Positions 53,356 through 64,000 of a stretch of 64,000 bases of DNA are shown piece after piece. The number at the start of each line of letters is the position of its first letter. Positions within the stretch are counted from its first letter, which is position 1. The translations under genes and the position numbers were made by a program. The notes below the pieces were generated by a model. The model was given only the letters and a program-made list of their open reading frames with translations, was not told the origin of the DNA and ran no database searches. The stretch covers positions 62,001-126,000 of the forward strand of contig JAHLKG010000005.1 of NCBI GenBank assembly GCA_025526995.1. The letters run 5' to 3'. Source of the DNA: Powellomyces hirtus. Its lineage: Eukaryota; Chytridiomycota; Chytridiomycetes; Spizellomycetales; Powellomycetaceae.

Positions 53356-54959
53356 TCACATCTTTCCAAATCCTGAGCCCGCCAACACGACCTGTCTCGC
53401 CTTATTCGCGGACGTGATCCCCGTCAGCACATCGTTCGGAAACAACGTCATAACAGTGGTATCATTCGTTCCAGGCTGGTTCTCCAGAGCGCCTGACGTG
53501 GCGAGTGTGTTGACAATGCACTTGCGACGGAGGGGTGTGGTTCCGCACGCAAAGAGCGAGGTCGCGGTGGGCACAAAGGCGCGGCTGGTTGCGTCGGCGT
53601 ATTTGGGGGTGGCGACGTTGAGGAAGTAGTTGGCTTCGATGAGGACGGAGGAGCCGGTGGATACGTCGAATGCGTGGCCTTTGATGTTTTCAAAATAGTT
53701 GCTAGAATGGATAAAGTGTTTAGCTAGAATCCAATTTGAGCGGAAGGGGAACGAGAATGTGTCGTCAAAAGCATCACTCACTTGACAGCATGCAACAAAA
53801 CATTTCCATACGCGCTCCCGCCCGATTTCGGACTCCTGCCACTCGTGTCATGCACGTAGTTGTTCCAAAACGTGATCTTATCGCCCGCGCCAATGAACAT
53901 CATGGCCCAGTAATGGCACCCGTTACAACTCGCCGACCACGGGGTGCGTCCATCAAACTCCGAGTTACTGACCGTCAATGACCGCGAGCCTTCATAGTTT
54001 GACACAATCATTTGCCGGCCCACGCGGGAGACTTTGACGTGATCGATCCAGACGCGGTCATTGTTGTAGGTGTGGATGCCGTCGCCGCCCCAAATGTACT
54101 GCGGGTTCAGGTTAGTGATATGGATGTTTTGAATGATGACGTTGGACCCGGTGATGACCAGGCCTTTGCCGTACAGCACACCCCGATCGCCGAGCCCGCG
54201 GAGGGTCTTGTTGTTTTTCACACTCATTCCACTCTGCCCCGCGACATCGTATGTGACGTTGATGGGCGGTTGCGTCCCACACCAGTTGCCCGAGGTGTTG
54301 ATTGCATCCTGCCCGCCTTTGCCTGGACACGTGTTTGAGGTGGGCCGACACCCGACTTCGGTCTTCTTGCCTTCACTGTTGGTAAAATCAAAGGTGCGGT
54401 TGAGGTAAATCACACGAGGGAAGGCGTCCGAGAGGAGCGATTTGAGGTGTTTGATGTCGGTGGGGTATATGGGCTCGACGGTGCCGCCTCCGGTGGTTCC
54501 TGCTGCAAAGCCGGGGGCTTTGCCGATGGGGACTACCAAGGTGGTAGGCGTTGCCGTGGTAGAGCTGGTCCGTGTCGCCGCTGCAGAGCCAGGGGCATTG
54601 CCGATGGGGACTACCGAGGTGGTAGGCTTTGCCGTGCTAGAGCTGGTCCGTGTCGCCGCTGCAGAGCCAGGGGCATTGCCGATGGGGACTACCAAGGTGG
54701 TAGGCGTTGCCGTGGTAGACTTGCCGATGGAGACTATCGAGATGGTGGACGTTTCGGTGGTAGCGACGGCCAGTGTCGCAGCTGCCAAGCCAAGGGCGTT
54801 GCCGATGGAGACTTCCAACGAGTTAGGCGTTGCGATGGTAGACTCAGTCGGTGTCTCTGTCGTCGCAGGCATTGGACCCATTGTCCCATACTGGCAAACC
54901 TGCGCGGACCCAAGTCCGAACGCAGATGCCACAAGGAACGCAACTGTTCTCAGTCTCAT
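53356..54959 (-). CDS. Secreted pectin lyase (polysaccharide lyase family 1)
   Basis: Two exons (54959-53782, 53701-53356) encode 507 aa. The signal peptide (MRLRTVAFLVASAFGLGSAQ) is followed by a ~140-residue Ala/Thr/Pro-rich linker. The catalytic PL1 parallel beta-helix comes next: KTLRGLGDRGVLYGKGLVIT, IIQNIHITNLNPQYIWGGDG, VWIDHVKVSRVGRQMIVSNY, then SYxxFDGRTPWSASCNGCHY-type sequence and ITFWNNYVHDTSGRSPKSGG. IDHVKVSRVGRQ (with the catalytic Arg) is closer to pectin lyase than to calcium-dependent pectate lyase. Several cysteines (GCRPTSNTCPGKGG, NWCGTQ, CGTTPLRRKC) suggest disulfides. It cleaves pectin in plant cell walls. The linker repeats are annotated separately. Confidence 0.9.
54520..54860. 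repeat. About 78-bp imperfect tandem repeat encoding the pectin lyase linker
   Basis: Repeated GCCGATGGGGACTACC and GAGCCAGGGGCATTGCC blocks spell a ~26-residue Ala/Thr/Pro unit containing VVPIGNAPGSAAATRTSS-like sequence. There are three good copies, and further diverged copies (VSIGNALGLAAATLAV, VSIGKSTTATPTTLVV) towards the signal peptide. The length change is in multiples of three. Confidence 0.8.
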
Positions 54960-55114
54960 TCTTGATTGATGTGTATAAGAAAAAGGAGGTATAAGAGGAT
55001 CGCGTCTGAACAGAGGGGGCGGGGGCCACACACCACCTGGTCCGCGATATTTAAAGGGGCGACGAAAGATTCCGCGGCGACATGTGTTTATAAATCGCGA
55101 ACGCCTCAATTTCC

Positions 55115-55158
55115 ATTATTTGCATTGAGTTTTACTATTATTTGCATTCAGTTTTACT
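55115..55158. repeat. Two tandem 22-bp copies
   Basis: ATTATTTGCATTGAGTTTTA (with CT) and a copy with one substitution (GAG to CAG), at 55115-55136 and 55137-55158. They lie upstream of the pectin lyase gene, 150-200 bp from its start, so they could be regulatory. Confidence 0.75.
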
Positions 55159-55572
55159 CTATGTTGCTGATTCTGTTTGCGAACAAAGGGCCTCTGTGAT
55201 GTAGAAGCACTGTAACAATAGAATTGCGTCAACATAAGCTCAACTATGTGCTTTGTTCCCTGTCTCGGGTCGATATACTGGCGGAGTTTTCCCCGCGACT
55301 GCGCCACCGATAGACGCAGAGACCAGGCTAGCGAAACCCTTCATATTGAGAACATTAAAGATTGCAAAAACAACAAATATTAAACCACTGAAACCTCATT
55401 GTGTCAGAACAATCGACCGACAAGTATCTTATCTCCACCCGAGCCTTTTTTTTGTGCTCTCAGAAAGAAATCGGGCCACCACTCTTATTCTTTCCGAAAC
55501 CATTTTCCACCTCTGCAGGCGTGGAAGTCGTTAAATTAGCCGCTCGTATCTGTTGCATTGACTCTCATTTGA
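55159..55572. other. Intergenic stretch
   Basis: Nothing supportable. Confidence 0.5.
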
Positions 55573-55917
55573 TCATTTCGACATTTTAAGTCCAAGAAGC
55601 CTTTTGATATCCAGATAGTTTGCTGGCAAGATGATTTCCAACTCGTCTTTGTCTATTGCTGTGAAAGTCTTATTCCCACTGGTCCGCCTCCTCTGTTTTG
55701 GGTTCTTCTTTCGAGACACCCTCATCCACCTTGGATTCTTCTTTGTGATGGTCGCAGTAGGGTAAGCACTGTCGTCAACCTTCCTTGTGCGTTTCGGTAA
55801 AAGGGATTGGATGATCCTCGTCTCTGCCAACAAATTTCGAATTGACACCAATCGTCTCGCGTCTTCTTTATCCACAACAAGACGCTCGTCATTGGACGAT
55901 CGAAAGGGTACTGACAT
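55573..55917 (-). CDS. Small basic hypothetical protein
   Basis: A 114-codon frame from ATG 55917 (MSVPFRSSNDERLVVDKEDA). It is Arg/Lys-rich in its centre (KKNPRWMRVSRKKNPKQRRR) and ends in an apparently structured tail (AIDKDELEIILPANYLDIKR LLGL). The frame is open further upstream to 56103 without other support. No family recognised; it could be chance, but the amphipathic C-terminal helix looks protein-like. Confidence 0.3.
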   Translation of the reverse strand: MSVPFRSSNDERLVVDKEDARRLVSIRNLLAETRIIQSLLPKRTRKVDDSAYPTATITKKNPRWMRVSRKKNPKQRRRTSGNKTFTAIDKDELEIILPANYLDIKRLLGLKMSK

Positions 55918-56370
55918 TGGTCGTTGATATATGGTGAACGATGGTGCCAGGTGAGGTACGTCAGTGAGACGTTGGGCCTGCAACGGCTGTCTAAATACAT
56001 GTATGTGTGCGATAAACGTGGGGGAATTTGGGGGTGGAGCCCGCAAACGCGCTCTTTTTACCAGCAAGCGATACCGGGGCTTTCTTCTTTTCCTTCTTCT
56101 CAAAAACGGCCCCAGTATCGCTCGTTATCATCGATCCTAAGCTATCGGGCACGGATCTTGTCCCTTTATATGGGCAGCTAAACTTGGGGTAGAATTTTTC
56201 GAAGGCGGAAGTGGGACCCTTTACATTTGGCCAAAAAGGAACGTGAACTGTTTTCACAATAGCCCAATGCTAAAGGGTATTGTCAGATATCGATCTCCCC
56301 AAAGTGCGCATCTGGTCACTAGAAACACAATCTGATTATCATCGCCCTCCAGAGGAGCAAAAAAATGTGC

Positions 56371-56452
56371 GACAGCTGCAGGATTCGAACCTGCGCTCCC
56401 AAAGGGAACGTGATTTCAAGTCACGCGCGATCGACCACTCCGCCAAGCTGTC
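56371..56452 (-). tRNA. tRNA-Ser (anticodon UGA)
   Basis: Read on minus, the 82-nt sequence folds as a class II tRNA. The acceptor stem is GACAGCT/AGCTGTC. The D arm is GGCGGAGTGGTCGAT. The anticodon stem is CGTGA/TCACG with loop CTTGAAA, giving anticodon UGA. A long variable arm (TTCCCTTTGGGAGC) is typical of serine tRNAs. The T arm is GCAGGTTCGAATCCTGC. No intron; CCA is not encoded, as expected for a eukaryotic nuclear tRNA. It should read UCA and other UCN codons by wobble. Confidence 0.95.
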
Positions 56453-56949
56453 CTGCTTGAAAATAAAGGATGTCTGTATGCAATTCAAACAGGGTCGTGT
56501 AAAGGCTCACTGGTGGTGGCGAAATTGCACAACCTTCATTTTCTTGGCTGCGACAACATGGTTCTCGCTGGTGGAATTGGAATCTGCTGTGGGCGTCATC
56601 ATCATCATCATCGTTCACTCTGGCTCCTCCATTCAGGTCCTTTGCTCAGCAACGTGAGTGCATCAAAGTCAGTTGATGAAAGCAGACTCGTAATAGTGAT
56701 TGGCGCTGCACAGAGGAGGCACCCAAGCGCATAAAGTGCCGGAATAAAATCGTGTCGTTTTGCGGTTGCAAATTCAACAAGGCAGGCTGCTCACCCATTT
56801 CTTGACCCTGCGACGGCGTTCCAGCCGTGATCATCTTTATTTGCCTCATGATTTTCGCAAATGAGGAACTCTCAAATACTGCCCAAAAGAGTCCGCCAAA
56901 TGGTTCGATTCAACGTTTCGGAAGACGAGCGACAAAGAGCTGCTGCTTC

Positions 56950-57977
56950 GTCGTTAACTTGCACCATATACCTCAAATGTCCCACCCACATAGTTTCCGA
57001 CCCGATCATCATTTATCAGCGCCCCATTGTCGATGTGGGAACTGTGCGACAGAAGGCCCGGAAAGAATATAGCTTCCTTAAAGGCCTTCCATCGGTCGTG
57101 CTCTGTAAGGACATGTGGCCGCACAGAGCCAGGCAGCAACTCTGCTGCACCGATTGTTAAAGCGGTATGGTAAGCGACGATCTGAGCTCTAACAGAGTCC
57201 GAACGTTTTTCGATAACGGCGAGGATAACATCAATGCATTCCGGCAGTTATCGGCAAAGCGGTCTCACAGATCCAGTCCGAGTTCTCGCTCGCGCAGCCT
57301 GTTTCCCTGTTCTTTACCCTGTCCAAATATTCGATCTGGTGCATCGTCAGCGTCGTAGGCCTGTTCGACAAGCCAACCGACAATGCGCGGATCGTTTGGA
57401 TGCTTCGGTCTAAAAAAAACTTTCGAGGTCATCCGTCTTTCGGCATGTCAAAGCCAGGAGCAACACTGATTGTTGCTCTAGACGGACGGTGTGGCGCCAG
57501 GTGGTCGACAGCTGACGCATTATTCTTCTCGCGGAAACGAGCCATTTTAGGGTTAGGGTCAGGTATTTCCTGAACCTCTGGTTTAGGAAAACGCTATCTG
57601 ACACGGCACTGTAATCCTGAGAGACCAATCCGCGTCTAAACGGGGATCCAACATCTGTTGAAGATGGGGAGGCAGTTGACCAACTGAGCGCAAAAGGAAC
57701 TGTGAGTCAATCTTGAGTTGAGTGAACGCCAGTTCAGCTCTCGGCCGCATCCGACCCGAACACTTTGGGAAATCCTCAAGCTGAAGAATTTTAACACCCA
57801 AAGAAGTGGAGATGCCCCATATTCCAATCGGAACCAGGGACTCATACAGCTATCACTCTGTCGAAACTGAATGATACGTTCAGGCATCCGTGGAGAGACT
57901 GAGGTGGGCTGTAAACCGGACTGGGACGGAGCAGTTGGTTGTGAGGACTCGGGACTAGTGGCAGCTGCGGAAGCCAT
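56950..57977 (-). pseudogene. Degenerate unknown gene, frame broken
   Basis: Protein-like segments follow one another on minus in different frames. MASAAATSPESSQPTAPS starts at 57977. GVKILQLEDFPKCSGRMRPR and LRSVGQLPPHLQQMLDPRLD come near 57770-57600. EVQEIPDPNPKMARFREKNN is near 57560. PKHPNDPRIVGWLVEQAYDA is near 57390, followed by an in-frame TGA after ERELGLDL. IDVILAVIEKRSDSVRAQIV and ELLPGSVRPHVLTEHDRWKA come near 57230-57100. Some joins could be introns, but the stop and several shifts suggest decay. I do not recognise the family. Confidence 0.4.
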
Positions 57978-59277
57978 GAATGTCTGCAAGTACTTTTTTG
58001 AACAGCAAACTGCACTTGGACAGCAAACAAGTGTGGTCAGCCGCGACAGGTCGAAGAAATAGCGCGGGGGTGCAAACACCGTTTCAATGTGTATCATCAC
58101 TCCGATTCTTTATCACTCCTATTCTAAGTTGAATGTGTTAGGGACCAATGCCATGTGTCCCTACAGCAGGTACGGTAAGTGCCTGCTTTTCTGACGCAAG
58201 TGTGTGAATTCAACTTTTCACAGCAGACCGCACTACTGTAACTGAACGGCAATTTGGAATACGCTGCTGCAACTTGGACTACCGCGACATAAGATATCCA
58301 CCTGCGTTACATTTCCACTCAATTCTCAATTAATAATATCTCCGTCCGAGACATTCCAGAGCAAATGGCCAGTGTCGTAGTCACGTGCATTGATGGGTGG
58401 ATGGGTGGATGGTTCTGGAAATCTCCGCTCAAACGGGGGTCTCTAAGCCCTGCCCTTTTTTCTTCTCTTTTCTGATGTGTAATCATCTTATGATTGGTGG
58501 CGGTCAACTTTAAACCCAAGCGCAGTGGACTGGATTCAAGATGGCCATGCGATGAGAGGCATGATCCCGCGCAATTATCGATAAATTGGGGGGCCTCAGG
58601 GGGTGGATGGCTGTACGTCTGAGTCATGGGTTTGGCATGAAAGCGGAAATGGAGTTAATATAGGACTCAAGCCACGAAGGGTGCGACCGTCACGTCACTG
58701 TAATAAAGTTAACGTTACAGCGATCGCAGTAACGCGTGTTCGATGCAGGGGCTGAAACGCTAAAATGAAGCACGAAGGTGACATTGATGTCATTATAGTT
58801 AAGTTTGCGCGATGCAAATGAGAGAAGTGTGCGGTCAGGTTGTGGCTCTTTGGGGAAGGTGCAGGAAAGAAGGTCCTCCTTCATCTACTAGATTCAATCA
58901 ATGACCCCATCATCATCCATTCAGTCAGTCAGTCAGTCAATGAGAGAAAGAGAGAGAGAGGGGACGGACGTCGAAGGGGGTCTACTGAACAAACTAAACT
59001 CCCCCCCCCGTGGGCCAATTAGAAAAGAGCCAAGCGTTTCCACGTTCGTCTCATCGCTTGAATCATCCAAATTCTCCGCCCAATCCGCCAAGAGACAGAG
59101 AGAACAAAAACTTGCCTTTCTTACAGTAGACTCTCACGCTATAGATAGACAACTTAGACCTCCTTGTCCTCCCCGCCATCCCCTCGTTGTTCCCACACTT
59201 CCCCGCCAGCGTCGGTCTGTTTTCTTTTGATTCGTCCTTTCGCAACCAACACTTTCCCCCATCTCCAGTTTGTCGCA
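57978..59277. other. Intergenic stretch with microsatellites, upstream of the glyoxal oxidase gene
   Basis: No supportable gene. A TCAG tetranucleotide repeat (58921-58938), a GA tract (58943-58960) and a short poly-C tract near 59001 lie a few hundred bases upstream of the glyoxal oxidase start. Confidence 0.55.
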
Positions 59278-61636
59278 ATGGGTCTGCTGCTCACCAGAAC
59301 CGTCTTGGCTGCCGCTGTCCTCTCGGCCGCTGCTGCCCCCGCCGTCTTGGCCCAGAGCGCAACGGCTCCCGCTGGCGCTGCCCCGACGGCCGCCACTCAA
59401 CCTAGCGGCAGCTGGGCCACCAACATGAAGGATACCAAGGCCGTTCCCATTCACATTATGCACTTCCCCGGTGACAAGTTCACCACAATCGAGCGAGTGC
59501 ACGACCTCAACCCTCCTTACGAAAACACCGGCAACTCTCTCGATGGCTTTTCCCCGGCCGCGTACGCCTCCCACAGCACTGGCCTCTCCTCGCAGTGGTT
59601 CAAGGGCAATCCCAACGTTATTGCCGCCGGTGTCCTTTCCGACTCGTCTTATGTCGACCTCGCCGCCAACACGGCCGTCATCATCGACCGCAAGTTCCCT
59701 TTGGACGAACAGTTTGCCAAGAACGAGGGTTACGCCTTCTGCGCTGGTCACGCGCAGATGGCCGACGGCAACTACCTCGTCGTCGGAGGCGACCAGTTCT
59801 GGAACCACCAGTACTTTGGACGCAACCGCACATCTGACGGCCGTCGCGACATTCGTATTGCCAAGCCGGCCAACGGCGCAACCCCGGCCTCCATGGACAA
59901 GGTTGCTCAAATCGCCAACCCATCCAGAATCCAGAGGTTCCCCAACGGCACTCAAACTATTGGACCAGTGGCTTCCGATGGAGACGTTACCTACTATGGT
60001 CGTTGGTATCCCAGTGGTAAGTCTCGCATGTCCCGCACGGTAGCCTCTTGCAACCCTTGTGGGTCTTCTCATGCTTTACTGTTTGCCTCACAGTGATCAC
60101 CCTGCCAAATGAAGACATTCTGACCATCGGTGGTCAGGGCCTTTTCTTCAAGCCCGACGATCCGCTTGCTGACAACCCCACCTACGAAATCTTCCACCCT
60201 CAAACCATGATTTCCGACACGATTACGAACATCACCCTCCTCGCCGAAAAGTAAGGCGCTTTCTCAACCAATGACCAAGCGACCTGTTCAGTCATATTGA
60301 CTATTTCGTTCTGCCACCGTTATTCTAGATATCCCATCAACATGTACCCCGTCGCATACGTTCTCCCCCACAGTGGCAACATCTGGTTGCATGCGTTCGA
60401 CGACTCTGTCGTTCTCGATCTCGTGGCCAAGACGGAAACCAAAAAGTATCAGAAACACGATCTGGCCAAGGAGAACGGTTTGATGGGCCGAAACTTCCCC
60501 TTTGTTGGCTCCAACTTTGTTCCCATGATGACGTACAAGGACAACTACAAGATGGTGGCGTGGTTCTGCGGTGGAGTCAACGCAACCAATGAAGCTGGAC
60601 AGCCGTATCCCCGCGAAGGCACTGCTTCGTACAGCAACTGCCCAACCTGCAAGGGATCAACCCGCTGCAATTCCCTGGATCTGTCGGTGGAAGGTTCCGC
60701 ATGGGAATCAGATGATATGCCTCTTGGTCGCTCGCAGCCTACCGCCGTGAATCTTCCAGGTATGCTTTCCTGCATTGATAATCAACAGAGAGCTAAAGCG
60801 TTCCCTAACTTGTCTGCGCCACGCACATTTTCGCCGCAGATGGAACTATTGCCATTGTCTCCGGTTCCGGCTTAGGTCATCAGGGAGGCGTGTATGGACA
60901 GCCCATCGCGTCCGCTGGTGTCAAGGAAGCCGTTATTTTCAACCCAGCCATTCCCAAGGGTGGTGACGGTCGCTGGAAAGTCATGGCAGCGGCACCTACC
61001 GCTCGTCACTACCACAACTCGGCCTCTCTCCTCGAAGACGGTACCGTTGTTACCGGAGGCGGTGATTCGCAGAACGGAGATGACCCGATCAACGGAAAAC
61101 CGTGGGACATGACCATGGACGTGTTCTCTCCTCCTTACAAGTCGATCCCTAACCCTCCCAGCTTTGTCCTTCCCCTTGCGACTGCTACTGCCACCTACGG
61201 TCAGGAGCTCGTTCTCCAGTTCAAGACTCCTGTCGCAGACACTATCAGGCAGGTCAGCATCATGCGTTACGGATCCGTCACCCACTCTACCAACCTCGAC
61301 TCGCGTCACATTGAGCTCGAGATTCTGAAGTTTGCCAAGGACAAGGTGCTCGTCAAGCTCCCCGCCGACGAAACCATTGCTCAACCTGGTAACTGGATGG
61401 TGTGGGCTGTCGACAACAGAGGTGCTCCGGTGGAAAGGTCCGGTCTAGTGAACATCCGCCGTTCCAACCCTGCGGTTGCCGCCGCATGGAACGCCGCTGA
61501 AGAGATCGCCGCTCCCGCTGGAACAACTGGCTCCTCCACCACTGGTGCCAAGGCGCCGAGCGGGGCAGCCACCGTTGCCGCCTCCCTCTCTGCCGTCTTG
61601 GTCGCTGGCTTTGCCGCGATCGCTTCGGTCTACTAA
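59278..61636 (+). CDS. Glyoxal oxidase-type copper radical oxidase, secreted, GPI-like tail
   Basis: Four exons (59278-60016, 60094-60250, 60329-60759, 60840-61636) encode 707 aa. A signal peptide (MGLLLTRTVLAAAVLSAAAA) is followed by a kelch-type beta-propeller and a C-terminal E-set (DUF1929) domain. The copper-radical centre is visible: Cys in YAFCAGHAQMADGNYLVVGG, Tyr in YYGRWYPS (first splice junction), the Tyr-His pair in RHYHNSASLLEDGTVV, and the distal His in SVTHSTNLDSRHIELE. This arrangement marks glyoxal oxidase-like AA5 enzymes, which make H2O2 from small aldehydes. The Ala/Ser-rich terminus ending in a hydrophobic ~20-residue segment suggests a GPI anchor, so the enzyme is probably wall- or membrane-bound. 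Confidence 0.9.
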
Positions 61637-62048
61637 TCTAACCCTGCACTCGTGCAACACGTATGGTTGCCGGACGATAGCCATCCTGTTCTTCAACTTT
61701 ATTTGCCCTAGACTGATTGGCGATCCCATCACTTCACATCTATATAGAAGCTCGTACGAGCCAAACACACAGTACCATTTACATAGTCCTTTTAGTGCGT
61801 GCGAAATAAAAACATGTCATATACTTGAAAGTGGGAAGATCTCGGTGTGGGAGCAAGCCACGTTTCGTGACTTGCACGCCTCTGAAGAGCGAGAACATGC
61901 AACTCCTATCGTCGCAATCCAGTTTAGAAAATAGCCTTCCCAATCCGTCGCAAGCTGACGACCGTCTATCTTCTCAACGCCTCTGCGAACCAAGACTGTG
62001 TCATCGCATTGGCCATCACGCGTTCCGTTTCGACCGGCGCTCCCCATC
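61637..62048. other. Intergenic stretch
   Basis: 3' region of the oxidase gene and promoter of ERV41; nothing else supportable. Confidence 0.55.
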
Positions 62049-63513
62049 ATGTCGTTTCTGGACCGCTTCTCGAAACGAATAGTCCACCTCGACGCCTTCC
62101 CCAAAGTCCAGCGCAACATCCAGCAGGCGACGGGGTCGGGCGGTCTTCTCACCGTCTTTGTCGGTCTTCTCCTCGCCTACCTAGCCGCCTCCGAATTTGC
62201 CCAGTACCGCGCCGTCAACCAGGAATATGAGTTTTTGGTTGACCAGGCCCGCAGCATGGACCATGGATTGCAAATTAATCTGGATCTTACCATTGCAATG
62301 CCGTGTGATTGTGGGTGTTGGGAGCGGGAAGGAGGAGGCAGAGGGAAGAGATATTTATTTAGAATGTCTTCGTAGATTTGAGAGCGGATGTTCTGGACGT
62401 CGGGGGTGTGTCGTTGCCCATGTCAAGAGAACTGAGTTCGCAAGCGGTAGGGTGCACTCATCTCTTGATGAGTCTCAGTCACAATCTAATCATTTCTGTT
62501 GCGTCTCCCGCAGGTCACCTTCCAAACCAAAGGAACAAAACGATTAATGTATGGGTCAGGATTTTCATCAATCTTGATCCTCAACAGCTGAGCAACGATT
62601 GGTTGTTTTTACAGAGATGTAGTCGGCAAAGACAAACTTGACATTCACAAGATTGTCGAAAAAGCGGGGAAGAAGTATCGAGAGCAGAATCTGGACGGTA
62701 ATCCAGGTGCGACGATTTGCATCATTTGAGCGCAATTAGAGGAAATAAGCGGCGGCTCATTCTGTCCCTTTGAACGCAGAGAATAAAGGCGCGTGCAGGA
62801 TTACGGGCGCGCTGAGAGTGGACAAAGTCTCCGGAATGCTGCATTTTACGGCACCGGGACATGGATATTCGGGTGGCCATACTCCGCATGATAGTCAGTA
62901 CCATCAACATGTCTACCACCGCGCCGCACGGGGGCAAAACCAGCTAAACGCTCCTTCCGTCTCCTAGTCATGAACTTTACGCACCGCATTGACAAACTTT
63001 CGTTTGGTCAGTACTATCCCGGCCTGCATAACCCGCTGGACCGGACTCTCGAAACGGCGCGCTCGCCCATGGACATGTTCCAGTACTTTGTCGCCATCGT
63101 GCCGACCATCTACCTCGACGCCAACCGCGCATTTGGAAAAAAAGTCATCCTCACGAGTCAGTACGCCGTCACGGACTATCAGCGGTCGCTCGATCCGATG
63201 CATAATCAGGGCGGCGTGCCCGGCGTGTTTATCAAGTATGATATTGAGCCGATCATGGTGCGGATTACGGAAAGTCGGATGGGCATCTTGGGGTTCTTGA
63301 CCCGGTTTTGTGGAATTTTGGGAGGTAGGCAAATGATCATCTCTCTGACTGGAGGCGCTGAGCAAAGCGAATGCTGCTTCCCCTTCATTTTCTAGATCAA
63401 CTTTGCTAAAAATGTTCTTTCTCTGTCATATCTTCTTCTTTCTTTCAGGCATTTTCGTTACCGTTGGCATCATTTTAGACGTTTTCCGGTGGATCACGAG
63501 CTGGTTCATGTAA
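62049..63513 (+). CDS. ERV41: ER-Golgi vesicle cargo receptor Erv41/ERGIC2
   Basis: About seven exons starting at ATG 62049 (exon 1 to 62310). The order is MSFLDRFSKRIVHLDAFPKV, first TM (GGLLTVFVGLLLAYLAASEF), LQINLDLTIAMPCD joined to YLRADVLDVGG, then VTFQTKGTKRLI. Next come VVGKDKLDIHKIVEKAGKKY, NKGACRITGALRVDKVSGML, NFTHRIDKLSFGQYYPGLHN, FQYFVAIVPTIYLD, QYAVTDYQRS, GVPGVFIKYDIEPIMVRITE and the second TM (GIFVTVGIILDVFRW). PCDxLxxDVxDxxG, GCRxxGxLxVxKVxG and FxHxIxxLSFG are Erv41/Erv46-family signatures. With Erv46 it cycles in COPII/COPI vesicles as a retrieval receptor. Internal exon limits are approximate. Confidence 0.88.
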
Positions 63514-64000
63514 ATTGCAAACAGCTTTTACCTTTCCATGGAGACACGCGCACACACAAGTCCCAGTGCGGAAGACTTGCGTACGTGTGTGTGTGTGAAG
63601 CACTCCCGATATCTCACCAGCTCTCGCGCGCGCGTTCACCGCATGCTGTCTGGGCATACGTTCGAGTGGTTTTTGTTACATGTATATATGCTGGTCAGGC
63701 ATATGTTTACCCACGCATTAGATGTCCACTTGATTTTAAGGCAGATGAGCTTGAATGATCTGGTGGTATTGAGCTGAATCAAATGAAGGAAAACCCCACA
63801 TTGACAGAGAGCCATCTATTTGGGGAGCAGACGTTATACCAGGAGAAAAGGAAACAACATCTTGCTGGTGATGTAGGGTTCTGAAGTGAGGGGTTGTGAA
63901 AGGCAGCTCCCGTAGGTTTCCGACATAGTGTACGCTGCAACCTTGCAGACATTTTCAAAGGATCTATTAACGTCGTCGGCCGATGCCGTCTATATGGATA
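63514..64000. other. Right-edge non-coding stretch
   Basis: Short (GT)n and CG-rich runs near 63580-63640. No supportable gene up to the window edge. Confidence 0.5.

Overview
The window is eukaryotic nuclear DNA from a fungus. It has dense genes on both strands, short GT-AG introns of about 50-120 bp, and Met-start exons that splice into recognisable fungal proteins: Dre2, Pgs1, Vps3844-type, Saf4/CCDC130, Arg2-type N-acetylglutamate synthase, Lig4, Cox17, Erv41, pectin lyase and glyoxal oxidase. A soluble coiled-coil protein ending in a class III cyclase fold, a WRAP53/TCAB1-type WD40 protein, a WSC-TM-SH3 receptor-like protein and PIF/Harbinger transposons suggest an early-diverging, probably zoosporic (chytrid-like) lineage. 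That placement is an inference. No rRNA or CRISPR was seen; one tRNA-Ser(UGA) is present.

Layout. 1-9.5 kb: the 3' end of an unknown gene, then a Vps3844-type membrane protein (-), DRE2 (-), PGS1 (+) and a CCDC130/Saf4 splicing factor (-). 9.9-20.1 kb: an accessory island made of two adjacent PIF/Harbinger-type DNA transposons. Element 1 (9918-13455) has perfect 37-bp TIRs, a TAA target duplication, an ORF1 and a transposase each broken by TGA codons, and an extra small third gene. Element 2 (13477-20072) carries a Myb/SANT-like ORF1 and an apparently intact DDE transposase. Between them lie two genes not normally part of such elements: a 2OG-Fe(II) dioxygenase resembling the fungal TET/JBP-like family, and an unrecognised 297-aa protein. 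Both are bracketed by three arrays of one related 35-36-bp repeat. This is the most unusual feature of the window.

20-29.8 kb: WSC-TM-SH3 protein, mitochondrial EF-P-like factor, a gene-poor 3.8-kb stretch with a large perfect hairpin, and N-acetylglutamate synthase. 30-41.3 kb: a PPR protein, a frame-broken F-box-like relic, a coiled-coil pseudo-cyclase, and LIG4 divergent from COX17 across 61 bp. 41.7-51.4 kb: a PB1-domain protein, a small secreted protein, a NUDT15-like Nudix hydrolase, a Mit_KHE1-type mitochondrial protein, a WRAP53-like WD40 protein, a two-domain p27/SSSCA1 zinc protein and a secreted acidic protein. 51.8-64 kb: an SDR pseudogene, a secreted pectin lyase, tRNA-Ser, a degenerate gene, a glyoxal-oxidase-type copper radical oxidase with a GPI-like tail, and ERV41.

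The host genes are mostly single-copy housekeeping genes of unrelated pathways: Fe-S assembly, cardiolipin synthesis, arginine synthesis, NHEJ, copper delivery and ER-Golgi traffic. Plant-polymer-degrading secreted enzymes are concentrated at the right end. Exon boundaries were inferred by eye from splice signals, frame and family conservation. Start codons of several genes (PPR, WRAP53, dioxygenase) are uncertain.
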